A stretch of 64,000 nucleotides of DNA from Metopolophium dirhodum (Eukaryota; Arthropoda; Insecta; Hemiptera; Aphididae): the NCBI RefSeq assembly GCF_019925205.1, contig NC_083563.1, positions 7,068,001 to 7,132,000 on the forward strand, written 5' to 3'. Below are positions 1 to 13,375 of the stretch, piece after piece. Position 1 is the stretch's first letter. Each line of letters opens with the position of its first letter. The translations under genes and the position numbers were made by a program. Below the pieces are notes generated by a model. The model was not told the DNA's origin. It did no database searches and saw only the letters and a program-made list of their open reading frames with translations.

Positions 1-2318
1 TTCTAATATTTGAAAAATGAAAATTATCAAGAGTTTTATTGCGATATAGGCTTGTGTTTGTTTTGAACTATAATATTCCAGTCTCATTTGTATACATGAT
101 TAATACAATGTAGTTGGTTTAATAATTTTAACTGCATTGTGAATAATTTGATTATTTAACAATTCAGAATGTAACTAGTACCTACGGAAATTTAACCACA
201 GCAGAGAGTACTCTCCTCATATCCGCCTCCCTAACTGGAAAACGCCCACACTATAAACATGTTATAAAATATAAAACGGCATAGTGTATACGTAAGTATG
301 TATTTGAAACTAAGTACGTTCGTAGTAACGCTATCAAGTTACCAGTACCATGATAGGTATTAGGGATAAATACAACGTTTGTGATTGAATGCAATGTAAA
401 TGTTAAGCGAAATAATATTATGACGATCCTGTGGCATTAACGTCGTATTATGTCAGAGGGAAATATTCATGATTCATCACGTAAAAGGGTCATATTATTG
501 TACTTATGTAAAAACAAATTATTTACATTTATTTGTCTACATTACATTGGTAATATTTTATTAGATACAGAATAGTATTATAGTTATATGATTTACTTGA
601 CATGAGTGGGGGTATACTGCCAGACTCTTAAGCTACCTACACATGTAAATCTTACAATATAGAATTAAATAAAACGATTAGGTACACATTTAATTGTGTA
701 AAATTCACGTGCAAATATCGTCCTTTTATACCCCAACATCATTACAAAAGTAATTATTATAATGCATACAAAAAAATTCATTTTATCAGTTATCTTATGT
801 ATTACTCATATATACTTAATGATTAGACGAGAAAAAACTTTGGGTTTAAGTCTTAAAAAAAAAACCTAGACACTCGAAAATAATAAATTCAAAAAAAAAT
901 AAGTTACTATATTATAACTTTTTGTCTTTATTGGAAGTGACTTATATCTAAATGTTGATCTCCTGATTTAATACTATTGTAAAAGTAATACAATTCTTTA
1001 AAACATTCGTACAAAGGTTGAAATATAAAAGGAGAGACATGACTACGAATTACAACGTATTGAGATTATTTAATTTTGAATGCTAACTTTTCATTTGTTT
1101 AGAATATTTACCACACATAATAATATTACCCAACACTTTAGGAAAAATACCTCAACAGACGAGTTTACTATTTTTAAATATCATGCTCGTATATAATGCC
1201 AATCAAAAGATCTACGAATCAAAGCTAAAAAGTATAGAAACAAAACAAAACTAAAAATTTAAAATCGAAGTTTAACACAATTTACTGAATAAATTATCTT
1301 CGTGTACACAGAATCAGTTACTCTATTACGTATACATATACATTCAACCCATGTTTTAGATTTTAAGTAATGCTGAAAGTGTGTATAGGTTTCACCAGGA
1401 GCGTTCAAGTGTCTCATCCCAACCAAAGTTTCTCGAAAATAGTTTTAGAATTGTTGTTTTTATTATGTTTATGATATTAAAAATTGTTAAACAATAAGTA
1501 ACAATAATATTGTAGAATAATAATGTAGAGCTTGAGGTACTAATAGGGTATTAGAACTCTTTAATAAAAACTTGTTTCTATGTTAATATTTTAATTCAAA
1601 TTTATTATTTTGATTTATACATGCATGCAGTAAGTAGAAACTTTATTAACAGCCCGATTTGGTTTTAGTTGAAAAAACAATGTCTGCATTTAGTAAATAA
1701 CTATGTAAATTAAATTGAATTAAATAGGTACCTAGTGTATTAGTTCACAAGTTATATGGTCTTAGTAACTACGGTTAACTATCATGTCTGAACTATACGT
1801 TTTCGTTAGCAAACCCAAGTATCAACCACCGTTTTATCCTTACTTTATCTATTTTATTCAAATCCCGAATTTTGGTATTAAAATATTTGAAACATAAGAT
1901 TTTTACCATTTAAGGAACACCGTGTGACGGTACGCACTTATTTTTTTCGAACGAAAACCACTCTTGTTCACTGTTAAAAATTCCAACAAGTATATTTTGA
2001 GTTAATACATTTTATGGTACTAAGAATAATAGTCCATTATAATGTTTTTTCATAAAATATACAAATATTATATAATTTCCGAAGTGCCTCCGCTGGTTGG
2101 TTCTTCCCTCAAGATACTCAAGCTACTACGTATATTATAATTTTAACAAAAACATCATTTATGCTTATTGCACTTTTTTTTTATGTACAGATTGTATAAA
2201 CTCTAGATTAAAAATAATAAAAAAAAAAATTATATAATTTATTATAGATAATATTTAGCCTTGCAGGACACTACTAATATACTTGGTACCTGGCTCTAAT
2301 CAAAGAGTTTCTGGAATG
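1..2318. other. AT-rich gene-free stretch
   Basis: I see no exon, RNA gene or recognisable element here. The sequence is low-complexity AT-rich DNA with homopolymer A and T runs and stop codons in every frame at short intervals. A slightly more complex patch near 180-260 has no reading frame worth reporting. Confidence 0.6.
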
Positions 2319-2562
2319 AAACTGCCTAGACATGAACGGTCTGTACTAAATAGCCTTCGTACAGGTCATGGCCGCTGTGCTGACATGATGCATTAATGGT
2401 GACCGAGGTAGCCCAACATGTGACTGCGGTAATCACAGAAAAACAGTAAACCACATTATAACAGAATGTCAATTGAGGAAATTTAACCAGAACATCGAAG
2501 GAATCCATACGATAACACCGGAGAAAATAAAACAGATAAAGGAATTAGACGTGCATCTTTGA
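2319..2562 (+). pseudogene. Decayed non-LTR retrotransposon ORF2 C-terminus (RNase H end and zinc knuckle)
   Basis: Reading from 2319 gives KLPRHERSVLNSLRTGHGRC, a pattern typical of the RNase H tail of I/Jockey/R1-type LINE polyproteins, followed by ADMMH and stops. In another frame the C-terminal cysteine-histidine knuckle follows, C-D-C-G then HII, then E-C, and the peptide runs to a stop at 2560-2562 after IKELDVHL. The cysteines and histidine are spaced as in the CCHC-like tail of these elements. The catalytic reverse transcriptase and endonuclease domains are absent, and a frameshift plus stops separate the two parts, so this is a dead 5'-truncated copy. The exact clade cannot be set by eye. 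A minus-strand reading frame through this block is only a shadow. Confidence 0.8.
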
Positions 2563-3315
2563 ATAACCACTTTTTGTTCTAAAGTGGCTATGGTGCAATA
2601 ATCATTTTAGTTGGACACCATTCACATTTTATCGTTATTGATCTATTATCACATTTAATTATATGTATGTTATACATCTTCATGATTTAATTTAAATTTA
2701 ATTTGCTGTAAAAAAAAAAGTTCAACATAGTCCTTCAGTAAACGTACAAATTCCAACAACATAATTTGAACACAATTATTAATTATTAAAGGAAAAAATT
2801 ATGATGAACATGTTTGGTAAATCACTGTGTACGTACTAATCTGTTAGTGTGTATCTTATAAATTATAATCACCAGTGATATTCAATCTAAATAATTTAGT
2901 GTGAGATATGGGTTACTACAGACTTATTAGCGACCAACTTGTAGTTCAACGAGACTACTTAGTTGTTATGTGAGATAAAACTCATTAATATTGTAATGTT
3001 CAATCAAATTCTTATAAAAAATGCAGCATATCTGAGATGTATTATTTTAAATTTAATAAAATATTACCTCAATATGGTTAGATCTATGTATAATATATTA
3101 TGTAAGTCAAATAATATTTCCTATTAAGTATAAACTATTATTATCCGTATTATTATGTAAGCCTCGTTGATTGCTTATTGAATTTTAATCCATTTAGATT
3201 AATACTTGCCACATAAAATTAATTTTACTGAGTCTAAGTTTCGAAAACTCTTATCCCGAATTTTCCTATACTTTGTGAATAATTTTTCTTTTATATATTT
3301 ATTTCAGTTGTCAAA
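2563..3315. other. AT-rich gene-free stretch
   Basis: The first ~60 bases may be LINE 3' untranslated sequence. Beyond that I see only AT-rich sequence with no supported feature. Confidence 0.5.
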
Positions 3316-3797
3316 TTAAAAAAGTGGGTAAGTGGATGTCACTCTTCTGTACAGTAGGTTACAAGTAGGTCAATGTATAATGGATTGTATTTAACTTGAA
3401 TTCAATGATATACTATCATTGTATAAGAAAAACAATTCTGAGCGAAGACGGTTTGTCAGTCTGGATATTTTTATTATTGTTATTATTTATCATAGCTTGT
3501 AAGTTAGGTTTTTTTATTCGTTTCTATGGTGATAAACAGAGCGTTAGAAATTAAGATCCCATTTTTAGAGGTTTTTCGTAATTTGTCGATGGTTTTTCCC
3601 GTGGCATTAAATAACTATTGAGAAAATCGAAAAACAATCTTCTGAAGTACCAATTTGCTAAAATATAAGGTACTATATGTAGAAATCGAAGCACTCCTTC
3701 TGGTAGAAATTTTGAATACAAGATAAAAAAAAAAAATAAAAAAAATAAACACCATTGTAAAACCACTAGCTTCTTCGCTCCGCTCAGAATCTAATAT
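3316..3797 (+). repeat. Dispersed aphid-type repeat, long copy
   Basis: This block holds the element edge ATTCTGAGCGAAGACGG (from about 3434) and ends with TTCGCTCCGCTCAGAATCT (to about 3795). The part 3316-3470 is, in reverse complement, similar to 6394-6552 and 24460-24577. The right end (3752-3796) resembles 42551-42596 and 49962-50018. There is no coding frame; two short minus-strand frames here overlap A/T-rich filler. I recognise it as a very abundant aphid repeat but cannot assign a transposon class. Confidence 0.65.
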
Positions 3798-3921
3798 CAT
3801 ATATATTACTGAACAAATATTTTTGTTGAATCTCTAAAAAATAATAATAGAATATGTATAAAAACCACAGATATATAAAACAACTAGATAGCTGACTTTT
3901 TGAGTAGGTATATTGAAGTAG

Positions 3922-4199
3922 GGCAGCCATATGTCAAGAGGGCAAAATACGATTTATTAATTTATGATATTTATAATCATGTCATGGAATGTAATTTTAT
4001 TGTTTTATGGTAACAACCATTGACCTATTATAAATATATTTCACGGTCTATAATAATATATAATAATATCTTAGTCCGTGAATTATTCATTGATTTTTAA
4101 TTATCATTAATCATTATTTATGTGCATATAATTAATGGAAAAAATTAAATATTACATGGATTAATCAATCGAATTTCGCCCTCTTGACATATGGCTGCC
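3922..4199. mobile_element. MITE-like element with perfect 22-bp terminal inverted repeats
   Basis: The left end GGCAGCCATATGTCAAGAGG (from 3922) is the exact reverse complement of the right end ending at 4199. The match is perfect over 22 bp (through GGC) and continues imperfectly for roughly 50 bp (CGATT.ATTAAT on both sides). Total length is 278 bp, the interior is AT-rich and there is no reading frame, so it is non-autonomous. A dinucleotide AG flanks both ends (3920-3921 and 4200-4201). It is too short to prove a target-site duplication, so the superfamily stays open. Confidence 0.8.
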
Positions 4200-5250
4200 A
4201 GACTCCATAGGTCTTATTTTGTCTTATGAGACTGTATCACGAGCCAGCATCTATTTGTTTTATAATATATCTATATGATAATAACTAAAATATATTAGAC
4301 TAACTGTGTGATATGTTTTTATATTTCTGCATATTTTGTTTTACTTATTGAAAACAATTTGAAATAATCCAATCAATTCAGTATATAGTATGTTTATACT
4401 CATTTATTATCAATGATCCACAGTATAAACTCCAAACAGATGATCCAAAATGGATAATAGGTAATATGTAAAAGAAATAAACTACTTTTTTTTTTTGTAA
4501 ATAAACGTTCATTAAAAATACATCAACCACTTATCAAAATAATAAAATAGATATATTTTATTGTTGTGTTAATTTTTTTAATGGAAGGAAAAAATAATGA
4601 AAACCCGTTAAATATAAAGATTTTGTTTGGATTTCTGTATATTACAAAAAATAGCGTTTCCTCAGTGATTATATTAAATGAATTGCGGTCCGTCATTTGG
4701 GGCTGAAAATGAACCTAATGGCCACTACAGATATCTGGGTGAAGTGCGCTAAACTGTAACTCAACTCTTTTTTCCATTTCTACGTGAACTCTTGTGTGGT
4801 CGAAAAATGTACGTGCGCCAAACAAAACACTCAAGTGCTGTTACAAAGGATTACAATTTTCTCGAGAAACCACATGGTCCATCTAGACTTTGACTGCCAC
4901 CATTTTTTTTTTATTTCGCCAGTGCCTATATTTTACTAAGAACGGTTTTTTTTTTATGTAATTCAAAAGGTCTTTATTGTTAACGGTATATTCATGTGAT
5001 TGAATTTAATTTCAAATACCCGCTAATGACTAATATTTAATATATTTTTTTTTAGCTATGTAAGAAAATTTTGTAGGTATGTTAATATAAATTAAACAAA
5101 TAACAAAAAAAAAAATGTTAGTACATTTTTTACTTTTTACTGAATGTTTATTATTCAGTTAGTAAATAACCGGAATTCAAATAATTTAAATTTAATATAA
5201 TAAGTGTTGCTTTGCTTTGCAATTATATTATTAATAATTAAGCTATAATA
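4200..5250. other. Gene-free stretch with a more complex patch
   Basis: Nothing is identifiable. The patch 4680-4890 has higher sequence complexity, with a short open frame on the plus strand of about two dozen codons, but no splice context or motif that I can name. The rest is AT-rich filler with homopolymer runs. Confidence 0.45.
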
Positions 5251-5347
5251 TAGTATATAGTATTTTTTTTTTTTTTTTATTTGGTAACCCGCAGCAACAT
5301 TGGCCATTGGGTGTGGGGGAGGGCACTGTAGGTTAGTATATAGTATT
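5251..5347 (-). mobile_element. 5'-truncated SINE (3' tail only) with 14-bp target-site duplication
   Basis: A ~55-bp tail of the same SINE found at 5370-5655 lies here in reverse orientation, from 5333 down to 5279, with its poly(A) seen as a T run at 5263-5278. It is bounded by the perfect duplication TAGTATATAGTATT at 5251-5264 and 5334-5347. The tRNA-like head and body are missing, which is ordinary 5' truncation on insertion. It is a separate insertion from its neighbour. Confidence 0.85.
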
Positions 5348-5357
5348 ATGTTACGAG

Positions 5358-5664
5358 AAAAGTGTAAATCGGGGGACGAGGCGGCCGAGCGGTCTAACGC
5401 GACGGATTCGGCACAGCCAGTCCGAGTTCGATCCTCGACCACCGGGCGGCATTTTTCTCCGTGCAACTCACGGTGTCCGGAGAACAAGTGCCGCCATCCC
5501 CCCACCCGGGGCACGGCAGAAACCTACGGGTGCCCCATTAGAAATTCTGCCAAAACACAACACACACGTGTACCAACCTACCCAATATAAAAACCTACAG
5601 TGCCCTCCCCCACACCCAATGGCCTATGTTGCCGCGGGTTACCCAAAAAAAAAAAAGTGTAAAT
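5358..5664 (+). mobile_element. Full-length tRNA-derived SINE with target-site duplication
   Basis: The head at 5370-5460 is tRNA-like, most like a Leu/Ser-type tRNA: an A-box-like CGGCCGAGCGG and a B-box-like GAGTTCGATCCTC, the two elements of an internal RNA polymerase III promoter. A unique body follows (GGCATTTTTCTCC, then CACGGTGTCCGGAG, then TACGGGTGCCCC). The tail ends in poly(A) at 5644-5656. The perfect duplication AAAAGTGTAAAT sits at 5358-5369 and 5653-5664. It has no protein; reading frames across it are accidental. Mobilisation would need a partner LINE, which the sequence does not identify. Confidence 0.9.
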
Positions 5665-6393
5665 GCCTACTATAATATTATATAGTACAATACTATATTA
5701 TTATTGAGTTATAGAGCAAAAGTTCTATTTGTTATTCTTTGAACACCGGAACAATTCTAAAGGTATTTACATTAATAAATAATAGATAAAAGGCTGGGTA
5801 TTAACGAGTTAAAAAGTTAAGCTCCTTCTTATTAATGTATACAGTTTACATTTGAAGATATTTTGTGTTATTTTTCTCTGAATTATTCTAATATGTATTA
5901 TTTGTACAACACGTGTTTGTTATTGTATATAGAATTTTATCAAATGTTTAATACATTTTTTACTCTTTTTTATAATATATGTTGACAACAATTTTTTGTT
6001 TGATGAAAAATCTTAAAAATAAATACAAAGTTCGTCATAAGTAGTTCATATCGTAACAAAAATGTCTAAACAATTTATAATCCCGATTTTCTATTAGACA
6101 TTTTCAGTTAAAATTTGGGATGCAATTATGAAGAATAACGTTTTTGTTTATTTGTTGTAATTAAATATTATTAGTCAAATTAATTAAAATAAAAATTAAA
6201 TTAAATTATCCGTGAGTATTCAATACTTTTAACTTATATTATATTATATTTTATAAGAACAATGACATTTTTAGATGCAATGTTGTTGGAAAAAATTACC
6301 TAATTTTACAGCGTATCACTAATAGTAAAAAATAAATACTTTATAGCAATATAAATATATCATAATATAATATATTTGTGGTATAGGTACGCT
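5665..6393. other. AT-rich gene-free stretch
   Basis: No supported feature. Only AT-rich sequence with TATAT-rich runs is present. Confidence 0.5.
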
Positions 6394-6552
6394 GGCAGGC
6401 TGTCTTCGCTCAGATTCGTTTTTAGTATGAAATGATTATTTATCTATAAATTTAAATTTCACACATACATTACTCTCAAGTCTTATTACAGTGACCTACT
6501 CAATGACAAAGTATACTCGACTTCTACTGTCTAACAGGAGAGTGGTTACTTA
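6394..6552 (-). repeat. Dispersed aphid-type repeat, end fragment
   Basis: Reverse orientation relative to the copy at 3316-3797. It shares the edge GGCTGTCTTCGCTCAGATTC and the inner block CAGTGACCTACTCAATGAC with 24460-24577, and the reverse complement of 3316-3470. Non-coding. Confidence 0.55.
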
Positions 6553-9500
6553 CTTTATCTTAATTTATATTTAATTTTTATAATATGTAAAGAAGCAAGA
6601 AAATTAACTTTTACTTTAAATAATATATCTTAAATTATTCTACATTAACTAATCAAGTTAAAAAATTGCATACAAGTATCTTTACAACAAAGGATGGTTA
6701 GTGATTTGCTAACATGGTAATTTGTTAAAAAAAATATCAAAAAGTATATTGTTATAATAATCAATTGATTATTATTTTGAATTATTTTGAATTAATAGTT
6801 ATAATACTAAATTAATTATATTTATTAATTAATAATCAAAATAATATTGTAATATGTATTTATATACGATTTTATAGTTTGTAAACGTTTGGAAAAAAAA
6901 ATTCTTCGCTATCTGAAACTTATGAAAGACTAAGAACTTGAAGTAGGTATTTTTTTTGTTGAATTTTTAATAAAACAAAGTTTAAAAAGTAGGTACTCTT
7001 GGTGAATTAATAACTCATAACTCATATCGCTTATGTTTATATATATTATATTATATAATATTGTATAATAATTAGGTATATTATTATGCGGTGCTGAGAT
7101 ACAGAGTACCTATAGTATATTTTCGTTTAATCACAGTATGTTATTCTTACGAACCAATTAGAAATACTTGATATTATACCACACTCTAAAACCCAACTTT
7201 CAATTAAACTGATTTCAATGATTATTTTAAAATTTACTGTAACATGATACAATTTTATAAGTAATAAAAATGGTTACTGTGTTTCAGTGTTTTTAATACG
7301 TATACTTTACATATCATGTATGTAGTTAAGTATCATAACGTAGTAGCAGTAGGTACACTATTTGTACAACTTTTATGCAGAAGAAAGTTGTTTAGAATAA
7401 ATATCAAAAAGAAAATTACTTTTACTGAAAGAAAACAATACGTTTTAAAATAAACCTTTGCAATTATTTAAAAAAAAAGTAATTGTGGATTTAAAAAATG
7501 AATTTTCTACACATACTGTTCTAATTTGAAAAATTTTACATCAAACTATTTAATTTTAGAGGACATTTATATTTAAAACAACTTTACAATTTATTTGTTA
7601 TTTCACGCGTAACATAAATATTTATCTTACTATATTTTGAAAACTGTGAGTAACAAATTAACATTAGCAGTGTAAACATTTAACAAATTGTACTTTATTC
7701 AAATATTGCAAGCCCTCTATCACTGAACGAATTTTCCCCATTACTGCCAAAATCTAGTAAAAGGTGATTGTAATAGGTAATAACTTAAAATTGTACTTAT
7801 AGATGATGTCAAGATGGTAATGCATAGATTAAGTTTTTATTAAAATGTACCGTTATAAACAAAAATCAATAAATCAATCATAGAAATAACGGGTAGTTGA
7901 CTTTGTGTTGAATGTCATTACAATTATTAGGATATTAAATAATCAGTCAATGCGTTAATCAAGTATGAATTAATACAATAAGAAATTAAGGAAATTAAAA
8001 TCTGTATAAGAGTTTTACATAATTATTATATATTCAAATTATTGATGGAACTTGTATCAACGGTTCTTGGAACATTCTATAAATAAATGATTTGTCAGAT
8101 ATTCAAATAATATATTTTAAATATTGTTTTTGAAATTTAAAATAATTACGTAATTTTGCGATCGTTATTGTTAGTTGTAAAATAATCAATAAATAAGTAT
8201 ATCTACCAGCCAATAATTATTTTGAACGTGTTATTCTAATCATAATATTATAACTGTATAGTATTTAGGATGACAATGAGCTTGGCAAATTGTATTTCGA
8301 GTGTTTGTTTAATTGTTTCGACACTCCATGGTTTCATACATCATGTCATAAACAGTAAACTATTAAATTAGTTTTGTAATTTTACCAAAGTAATTTTTTG
8401 TTTTAGTTGAATCTTTTTGAAGTGCGTTAAGTTTTGTATAACTTAAAACTTACCACTCATTTTTTTTTATATAATTCCTTATTATAGTACCTATATTATA
8501 GCCATGTGGGTATTCATTCAAAGTTGAAATACACTATTTATTTTTATATTATACACATTTAAGGATTTACTTAGGATAATCAGAAAACCTATTTTTTTAG
8601 AAATTATCCAAGGCGTTTCGTATATCATATATGTGTTAGTTACAATATTACTTTTTGCAATTTATGTTATTGACAATACAATAATATTGTATTTATTTTA
8701 TTTATTTATTGTTAATTTTATGAACAAAATAAAATTGTAACTTTATTCTACGAACTATCAAAAGTATTATTCACAGTGTGTGGTTAAATAAAAAATAAAA
8801 CAATTAATAGTAAGTTTAAAGTATAATATAATATTTTACATATTAAACTATAGTTCGTTTTCATGTAGTAAATGCTAGATATCCCCATTCTTCCTATGAA
8901 CCATAACTTCGTTCTTTAAATCTTGTAACTATTGAAACAAGAAGACAGAAATTGGACATATATTTTCACATAAAGTGGTCTCATTTGGTCTAATTGAGTG
9001 TCCAGAATTCCAGACTTCCTTCAAAAACTTTCTTTTTTGTTTTCGATTAAAGTCAGTTGGTCTACTGATACCTTTTATATTCCATACTCTCTAATACGAA
9101 CTATTCTGCCAATTCACCGATTTCACGAATAATGCGATTAATTATTAACTTATTTGACAATAATTCGTTCAAGTGTATTATATATTTATTAGACAATATA
9201 TTCCAAATTATGATGAATATTTCATGAGAAAAGAATTACTAAATAATCTATCATTGTTCCAATATAATTATCCAAATTATTATAATTATATAAAAATAAA
9301 AATATTACGTTTGGATGTGAATATTTTATTTTTTAAAATGAATAAGTACGTGATAATACATACTGTTATAAATTTATATTATAATTATACAGATTTTTCG
9401 AATTTTTGGAGTAAACACTGTTTCAAAGAAAATAAATATTAATAAATTCTATGAAAAGCTTTTATTAAGTCCATTAAATAAAATATTCAAATTTAATACT

Positions 9501-12500
9501 TTTAGTAAAATGATTTATCTTAATAGTTGGATTATGACTCATTTCAAGGTGGGTAATATTATGTTATATTTTGCAAGAATAGGATATATAGTGGACTAGT
9601 GGAGGTTTTCAAAAGATCACATTATATTTTTCTTTATAAACATTAACCTAAACTTATTTAAACTAATTTAATAATTCTTACATTGTTATTATATACTATG
9701 TAAATAAAAAAATTAATTTATAAAGTATATTGTAATGTTATAATATAACACGTCAAATAATATGCGGTAAAAATGTTTAATAGAGTTATAAAAATTCAAT
9801 TTAATATTCACAATCTGTTTTTATATTTTGATAACATAAACAATGACAAGTCGGTATAAATTTGTGTGAAATCTGCTACGAATAACTAATCAAACTGCAC
9901 AGGATCGAAAAAGAGACTAAAATTAATATGTTACTCAAAAGGATAGAAAAAACACAATGAAAATGCTTGGTTATAAATCAAACCAGATTAATGAGCTTTA
10001 TTTAGTAAGCCAAAAACTTATGAATAATTAGTCATATAATAATATGTTAAAGTACTATAATAATACAAATTATTTTTCTTACCATTACAGTTCTAATAGA
10101 ATTTATGTATCGGCGAATTTCATGATATTAAGAGAACCTCTTAGCTTCTAAACAATATAAATGGCTCCCCCGCATGGCGTAAAAGAAAATTAAGAGCACA
10201 TTAACGTTGGAAGCGTAGGAAAACAACTACGGTTCATTAAGCTCTGGCATCAATTTTGCTCAAAGATAGAACTCCCTTGGCGATGTATTTCGCTTTAAAA
10301 CACAGAGACACATGAATATACCAAAACATTGCTGTACAATAAAGTCCTTAGAAACTTTATAGCGTTGTGACTTTAAAAAATGTAGTTGTACCTATTCTTT
10401 ACGTAGGAACAAACTGCAAACTAAACAATAAAAAATAGTACATTTTTAGTTTTTTAAATTTGATCGAGTCTATAGTAAATATCTTAAATACCTACAGATT
10501 ATATTTTTTGTAATATGTGCTATGTAATAATTATGCGTTTCATATATTTGCATACAATATATGAAGGTACGTATTAAATGACAGACTTATTCACATAATA
10601 CAAAAGAAAATCCCAGTTTATTTTCCCCATAATATGTATGGTGTAGATCTTGCGTTGAAAATGCTATACTAAATATAATTTTCTTGTAAATCAATCAATG
10701 TCAATGAAAATATCTACATTCTTAAAAAAATAGTATTATATTTTTGACTACCAATAAATAATTAATTAAGAGGATGCTACAGAAATATATTTTGTTATCT
10801 AAGTTTCCCACACGCGTTAAAATAGTTTAATAACAATCCGTAAAATCAAAACAATAGACTTCGGGAGATTGACCTGATTTTGGATACCGAAGGAGATAAT
10901 AAATCTTCAAGTGGATGTATTAATTTACATATTAAATATCTGAAGCATAATATTTTCTTGATTTAAATTTATTGAATATAATATGTATACAAACATAGAT
11001 AATATGTATTATGGCAAGTTGATATATCAATAGAAATTCCATTAAATTTAACTTACATTAAATCATACAAAAATCTTTATAATCAACAATACTCGAAACA
11101 ATTACATCTTAAATTATACAAAAATGCTTAGTTTCAATATTTATTATACATAATTTTGATATTGTATGCGTCGGAATATATTACAGTATTGGTTATAGGT
11201 GTATAAGGGTATAATATTATATTATATATGCACAAACTTGCAAAATGTAATTTGTTCAGACTTACTTCAAAAACTATTGTTAGAAACAATAAACGAACTA
11301 CCTATAATACATAGATTAGTCATTAGTTACAATATACTTCAATAATACTCACAATTGTATTTATCAAGTGCGATTCCATCAGTCACTGATTTTATGGTTA
11401 TGTTATGTGTTCCTTCTTATTTTAACATTGAAATACTTATATGGGGAAATCGTATAGTAATAAATGGTAAGGTCCCTCCGATTTACATTGTGCACTTATA
11501 TCACATTAATAATACTCTTAAACTGTGATAAACACTTGGAAGTAAAACTTCACTCATTCACATCCAAATCACCTATAAACTTAGACAAACATAGTACTTA
11601 GTTGTACGCAATAATACTAGTAAAACGGAAAAATAATTCCAATCTCCCGGCCAATATTTTTCGCTATTATTATAGACAATGAACAAGACAAAGTTTTCAA
11701 CAATTTACTAGAGAAGCAACAACAACAGGTCATTCAACAGTTTTATTATTTCATAGTTGAGCATCACTGATGTGTATCAAGAACTTAGACTACTTACCCT
11801 AATCAAATTCAAAATTACTATCAAGCTATAGGCTAAAAAAAATTTAGAAAGTAACTTACTTTTGAAGTTGTGATAAAAGTGAAAAAATAATTATAAAGAT
11901 GTGTGTAGGTATACATTTATTATCTAGACATTCTAATTACAACAAAAACATACGGATGAAAAATTACCTCTAAGATAATTTTAAATTAATTAATAAAAGT
12001 AGTTAAACAAAACCACAAAATCCATAAACGTTAGACGTTAGACATATCCAGAGTAAAATCAATTGTAAAATTCGAGCGAGGGGATATTGTTTATTTTAAA
12101 TACAGAGATACTGCTCAAAAAGTTAATATTGTAGCCTCTCCATTTGATTGAGGATTTAATATTTTCCCGGTATTTGTAAAGTAAATCACTATTATTTCTA
12201 GATTGAATTTTTTTAACAACTTTTTTGTTTTTATATACATTTATAAAATTCTATTCCCAGATGCCTTACATTTGTAGATTCTAATTTTAAATTATGTAAG
12301 TACTTACAGAATATAACTAATAGATATACGTCTATGTCATACATTAAAATATTATCCAGAGATTAAATACCTATTAGAGTATGTGTTAAATACTAGGTAC
12401 CTAGGTATATCTCAGTTAGTGACGATATTATATATTCAGTATCGACTGGGGCAAGAGCAATGTAGTAGTTGTAAATGACGAATTACTGAGATTTATTTAG

Positions 12501-13375
12501 GTTATGATGATTATGGTGGTTTAGGGTTGATGACGAAAAGATAAGTGGCGTTTAACCTATATAAGTCGAGTTTGAATTAATCATATTATAATATGATTAT
12601 AATTTATAATTTTCTACCTTTGTCATATTTATACAACTTGATTGCTAACAATTTTAATTGGGGATACAATTTTGTTGATATTGTTCCTGTCATCATATAG
12701 TCGTGATATCTAATCAAGGTCCAAATATGAACAATGCCTGAAGTTGATGGATATTCATCAAAGGCTTATTATAATACAAACGTGTGTATTGTTACAGGAC
12801 AGTAGTTACAATACTGTTACAGCAGTGACATTTACACTTATCGGGTTTCTAATTAGTAAACATTTTACTCGTTTTACAGTAAAATATGATTACTATGGAT
12901 TTATGAAAATATACGTACGGCCATACCTTTGGTAATATGAAAATAAAAATAAAATAATTTATTGCTATTAACGACAAAGAATTTTTGTAAATTAATATTA
13001 TTATATAGATTAAACGTCGTTAAATTATAAACAATGAATTTAGATGATTAAATTGGTTTTAGAACTATGTAAAATACATATATTGCCACTAAGTTCTACA
13101 ATCACAAAATCTCGATGTAATACAATTAAATTAATATCAACAAGCAAACTTCAAATTATTAGGAGTATTGAAGTTGAAAAAATCTGAAATACAAACATAT
13201 GAGCATTTGTTCGGTATGACGGTTAGCAATCTTCGCATAAATACCTTTACTATTCAGAATGATCAAATTGAAAAATATTGATTTTCCCTACCTTTAGAGA
13301 AATGTATATAATAGCTTACCGTTTTGTACAAATGATCTTTGTCTGATTTTTTTCGAACGTATTACAAACCTTAAT
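6553..13375. other. Long AT-rich gene-free stretch
   Basis: I see no exon, RNA gene or intact element. Open frames such as the one at 9173-9442 are rich in Ile, Asn, Tyr and Lys and are what AT-rich DNA gives by chance. One patch, 10128-10390, has higher complexity and contains TTAAGAGAAC followed downstream by CCCGCATGGCG, which loosely recalls the edge of the fold-back element at 43230-43648. Probably intron or intergenic DNA. Confidence 0.55.

Noticed and set aside
2326..2508. 60-codon minus-strand frame
   Set aside because: Shadow of the LINE tail on the plus strand.
5371..5455. tRNA gene
   Set aside because: The A and B boxes belong to a SINE head with SINE body, poly(A) and target-site duplication; the cloverleaf is degraded. 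The same applies at 16124.
5155..5590. Open frames of 96-119 codons on both strands
   Set aside because: They run through two SINE insertions and their poly(A) tails; no protein is expected.
9173..9442. 89-codon frame
   Set aside because: Composition dominated by Tyr, Asn, Ile and Lys, as expected for chance frames in AT-rich DNA; no motif.
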